In this document: in pieces, positions 16,725-17,104 of the stretch
How positions within the stretch are numbered: position 1 is the first letter of the stretch
Layout of the letters: each line of letters opens with the position of its first letter
Origin: DATKEG01 sp035544515
GTDB taxonomy: Bacteria; Acidobacteriota; Vicinamibacteria; Fen-336
Length of the DNA stretch: 17,104 nucleotides
NCBI GenBank assembly: GCA_035544515.1
Contig: DATKEG010000127.1
Location: 1-17,104 of the forward strand
Reading direction: 5' to 3'
Notes under the pieces: model-generated
Seen by the model: the letters and a program-made list of their open reading frames with translations, nothing else
The model's database searches: none
What the model was told of the DNA's origin: nothing
Translations under genes and position numbers: made by a program

Positions 16725-17104
16725 TCAGTATTCGCTGATCTGCACCCGGCGGCGGAACTCCTCGGGGGACAGCCGGCCCGACGCGCGCGCCTCGAGGTCA
16801 CTCCTGCGCACGCGCCAGACGACCGTCCGCTGCGCCGCGGCCGCACCCGGCCTGCGGGGAACGAAGTCCACGGCGACCACGGCGGACTCCTCGGGCGCCA
16901 GGCGCGCCAGGCGCGCGGCCTGCGCTTGCAGGACGCCCACCACCGCGGCGCGCACGCTGGCCACGACCGCGTCGGCATCGTCGGCGTCCGAGCCTTCGTC
17001 GAACTCGAACCAGGGGCTCCACGGCGGCAAGGGCGGGGCGACCGGCACGGGAGGCGCCGGTGCCGCGAGCGCGGGCGGAGCCGGCGCGGCCGGAGGCGGC
17101 GGGG
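16725..17104 (-). CDS. Hypothetical protein with Pro/Ala-rich linker, N-terminus outside the window
   Basis: The frame is open from the window end (first full codon near 17102) to TGA at 16725-16727, so the start lies beyond the edge. A GTG at 17048 sits inside the Pro/Ala run and is unlikely to be the true start. The visible part is a Pro/Ala linker (about 25 residues), an acidic patch EFDEGSDADDADA, a helix rich in Ala/Val/Arg, and a C-terminal segment containing VVAVDFVPRR, then RTVVWRVRRSDLEARASGRL and a terminal QISEY. The strand-then-basic pattern looks like a small folded domain after a flexible linker. I do not recognise the family. It precedes hslV by 54 bp on the same strand. Confidence 0.72.
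   Translation of the reverse strand, partial: PPPPAAPAPPALAAPAPPVPVAPPLPPWSPWFEFDEGSDADDADAVVASVRAAVVGVLQAQAARLARLAPEESAVVAVDFVPRRPGAAAAQRTVVWRVRRSDLEARASGRLSPEEFRRRVQISEY

Overview
The window is GC-rich throughout (about 70% or more by eye), and almost every base is coding or part of a very short junction. It looks like chromosomal core DNA from a Gram-negative bacterium with a true outer membrane: there is an Omp85-family barrel protein, a TamB homologue, a SurA-like periplasmic chaperone fragment and a lipoprotein. High GC, hslVU, a three-subunit acyl-CoA carboxylase and dense translational coupling would fit Rokubacteria/Methylomirabilota-type lineages or the myxobacterial and deltaproteobacterial groups. 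No marker gene here settles the phylum. I see no integrase, transposase, CRISPR array, tRNA, rRNA or phage gene.

Layout. On the + strand, 1-1808 holds two coupled glycosyltransferases: a GT4 enzyme cut by the window edge, and a GT2 enzyme resembling dolichyl-phosphate glucosyltransferase. Everything from 1763 to 17104 is on the - strand. In transcription order it runs: partial hypothetical protein (17104-16725), hslV, hslU, a fibronectin-type-III lipoprotein, transaldolase, an FmdB-type zinc ribbon, the carboxyltransferase (pccB), biotin carboxylase and biotin carrier subunits of an acyl-CoA carboxylase, tamB, an Omp85 protein, and a PPIase-less SurA-like protein. Most junctions are overlaps of 1-11 bp or gaps under 25 bp. 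The larger breaks are 54 bp before hslV, 97 bp before the transaldolase, and about 60 bp between pccB and the biotin carboxylase; the last contains an inverted repeat.

Functions. There are three blocks: ATP-dependent proteolysis (HslVU), carbon metabolism (transaldolase and a propionyl-CoA-type carboxylase, probably feeding methylmalonyl-CoA), and outer-membrane protein or lipid assembly (TamB, Omp85, SurA-like). The 3' ends of the - strand array and the + strand glycosyltransferases overlap by 46 bp, with no visible terminator.

No wholly new system is evident. The most notable observations are an Omp85 protein with about seven POTRA-like repeats beside TamB, a Pro/Thr low-complexity insertion in a loop of a fibronectin fold, a CAGAG-type inverted repeat that could mask a ribosome binding site, and an unusual Cys at the acyl-CoA specificity position of the carboxyltransferase.
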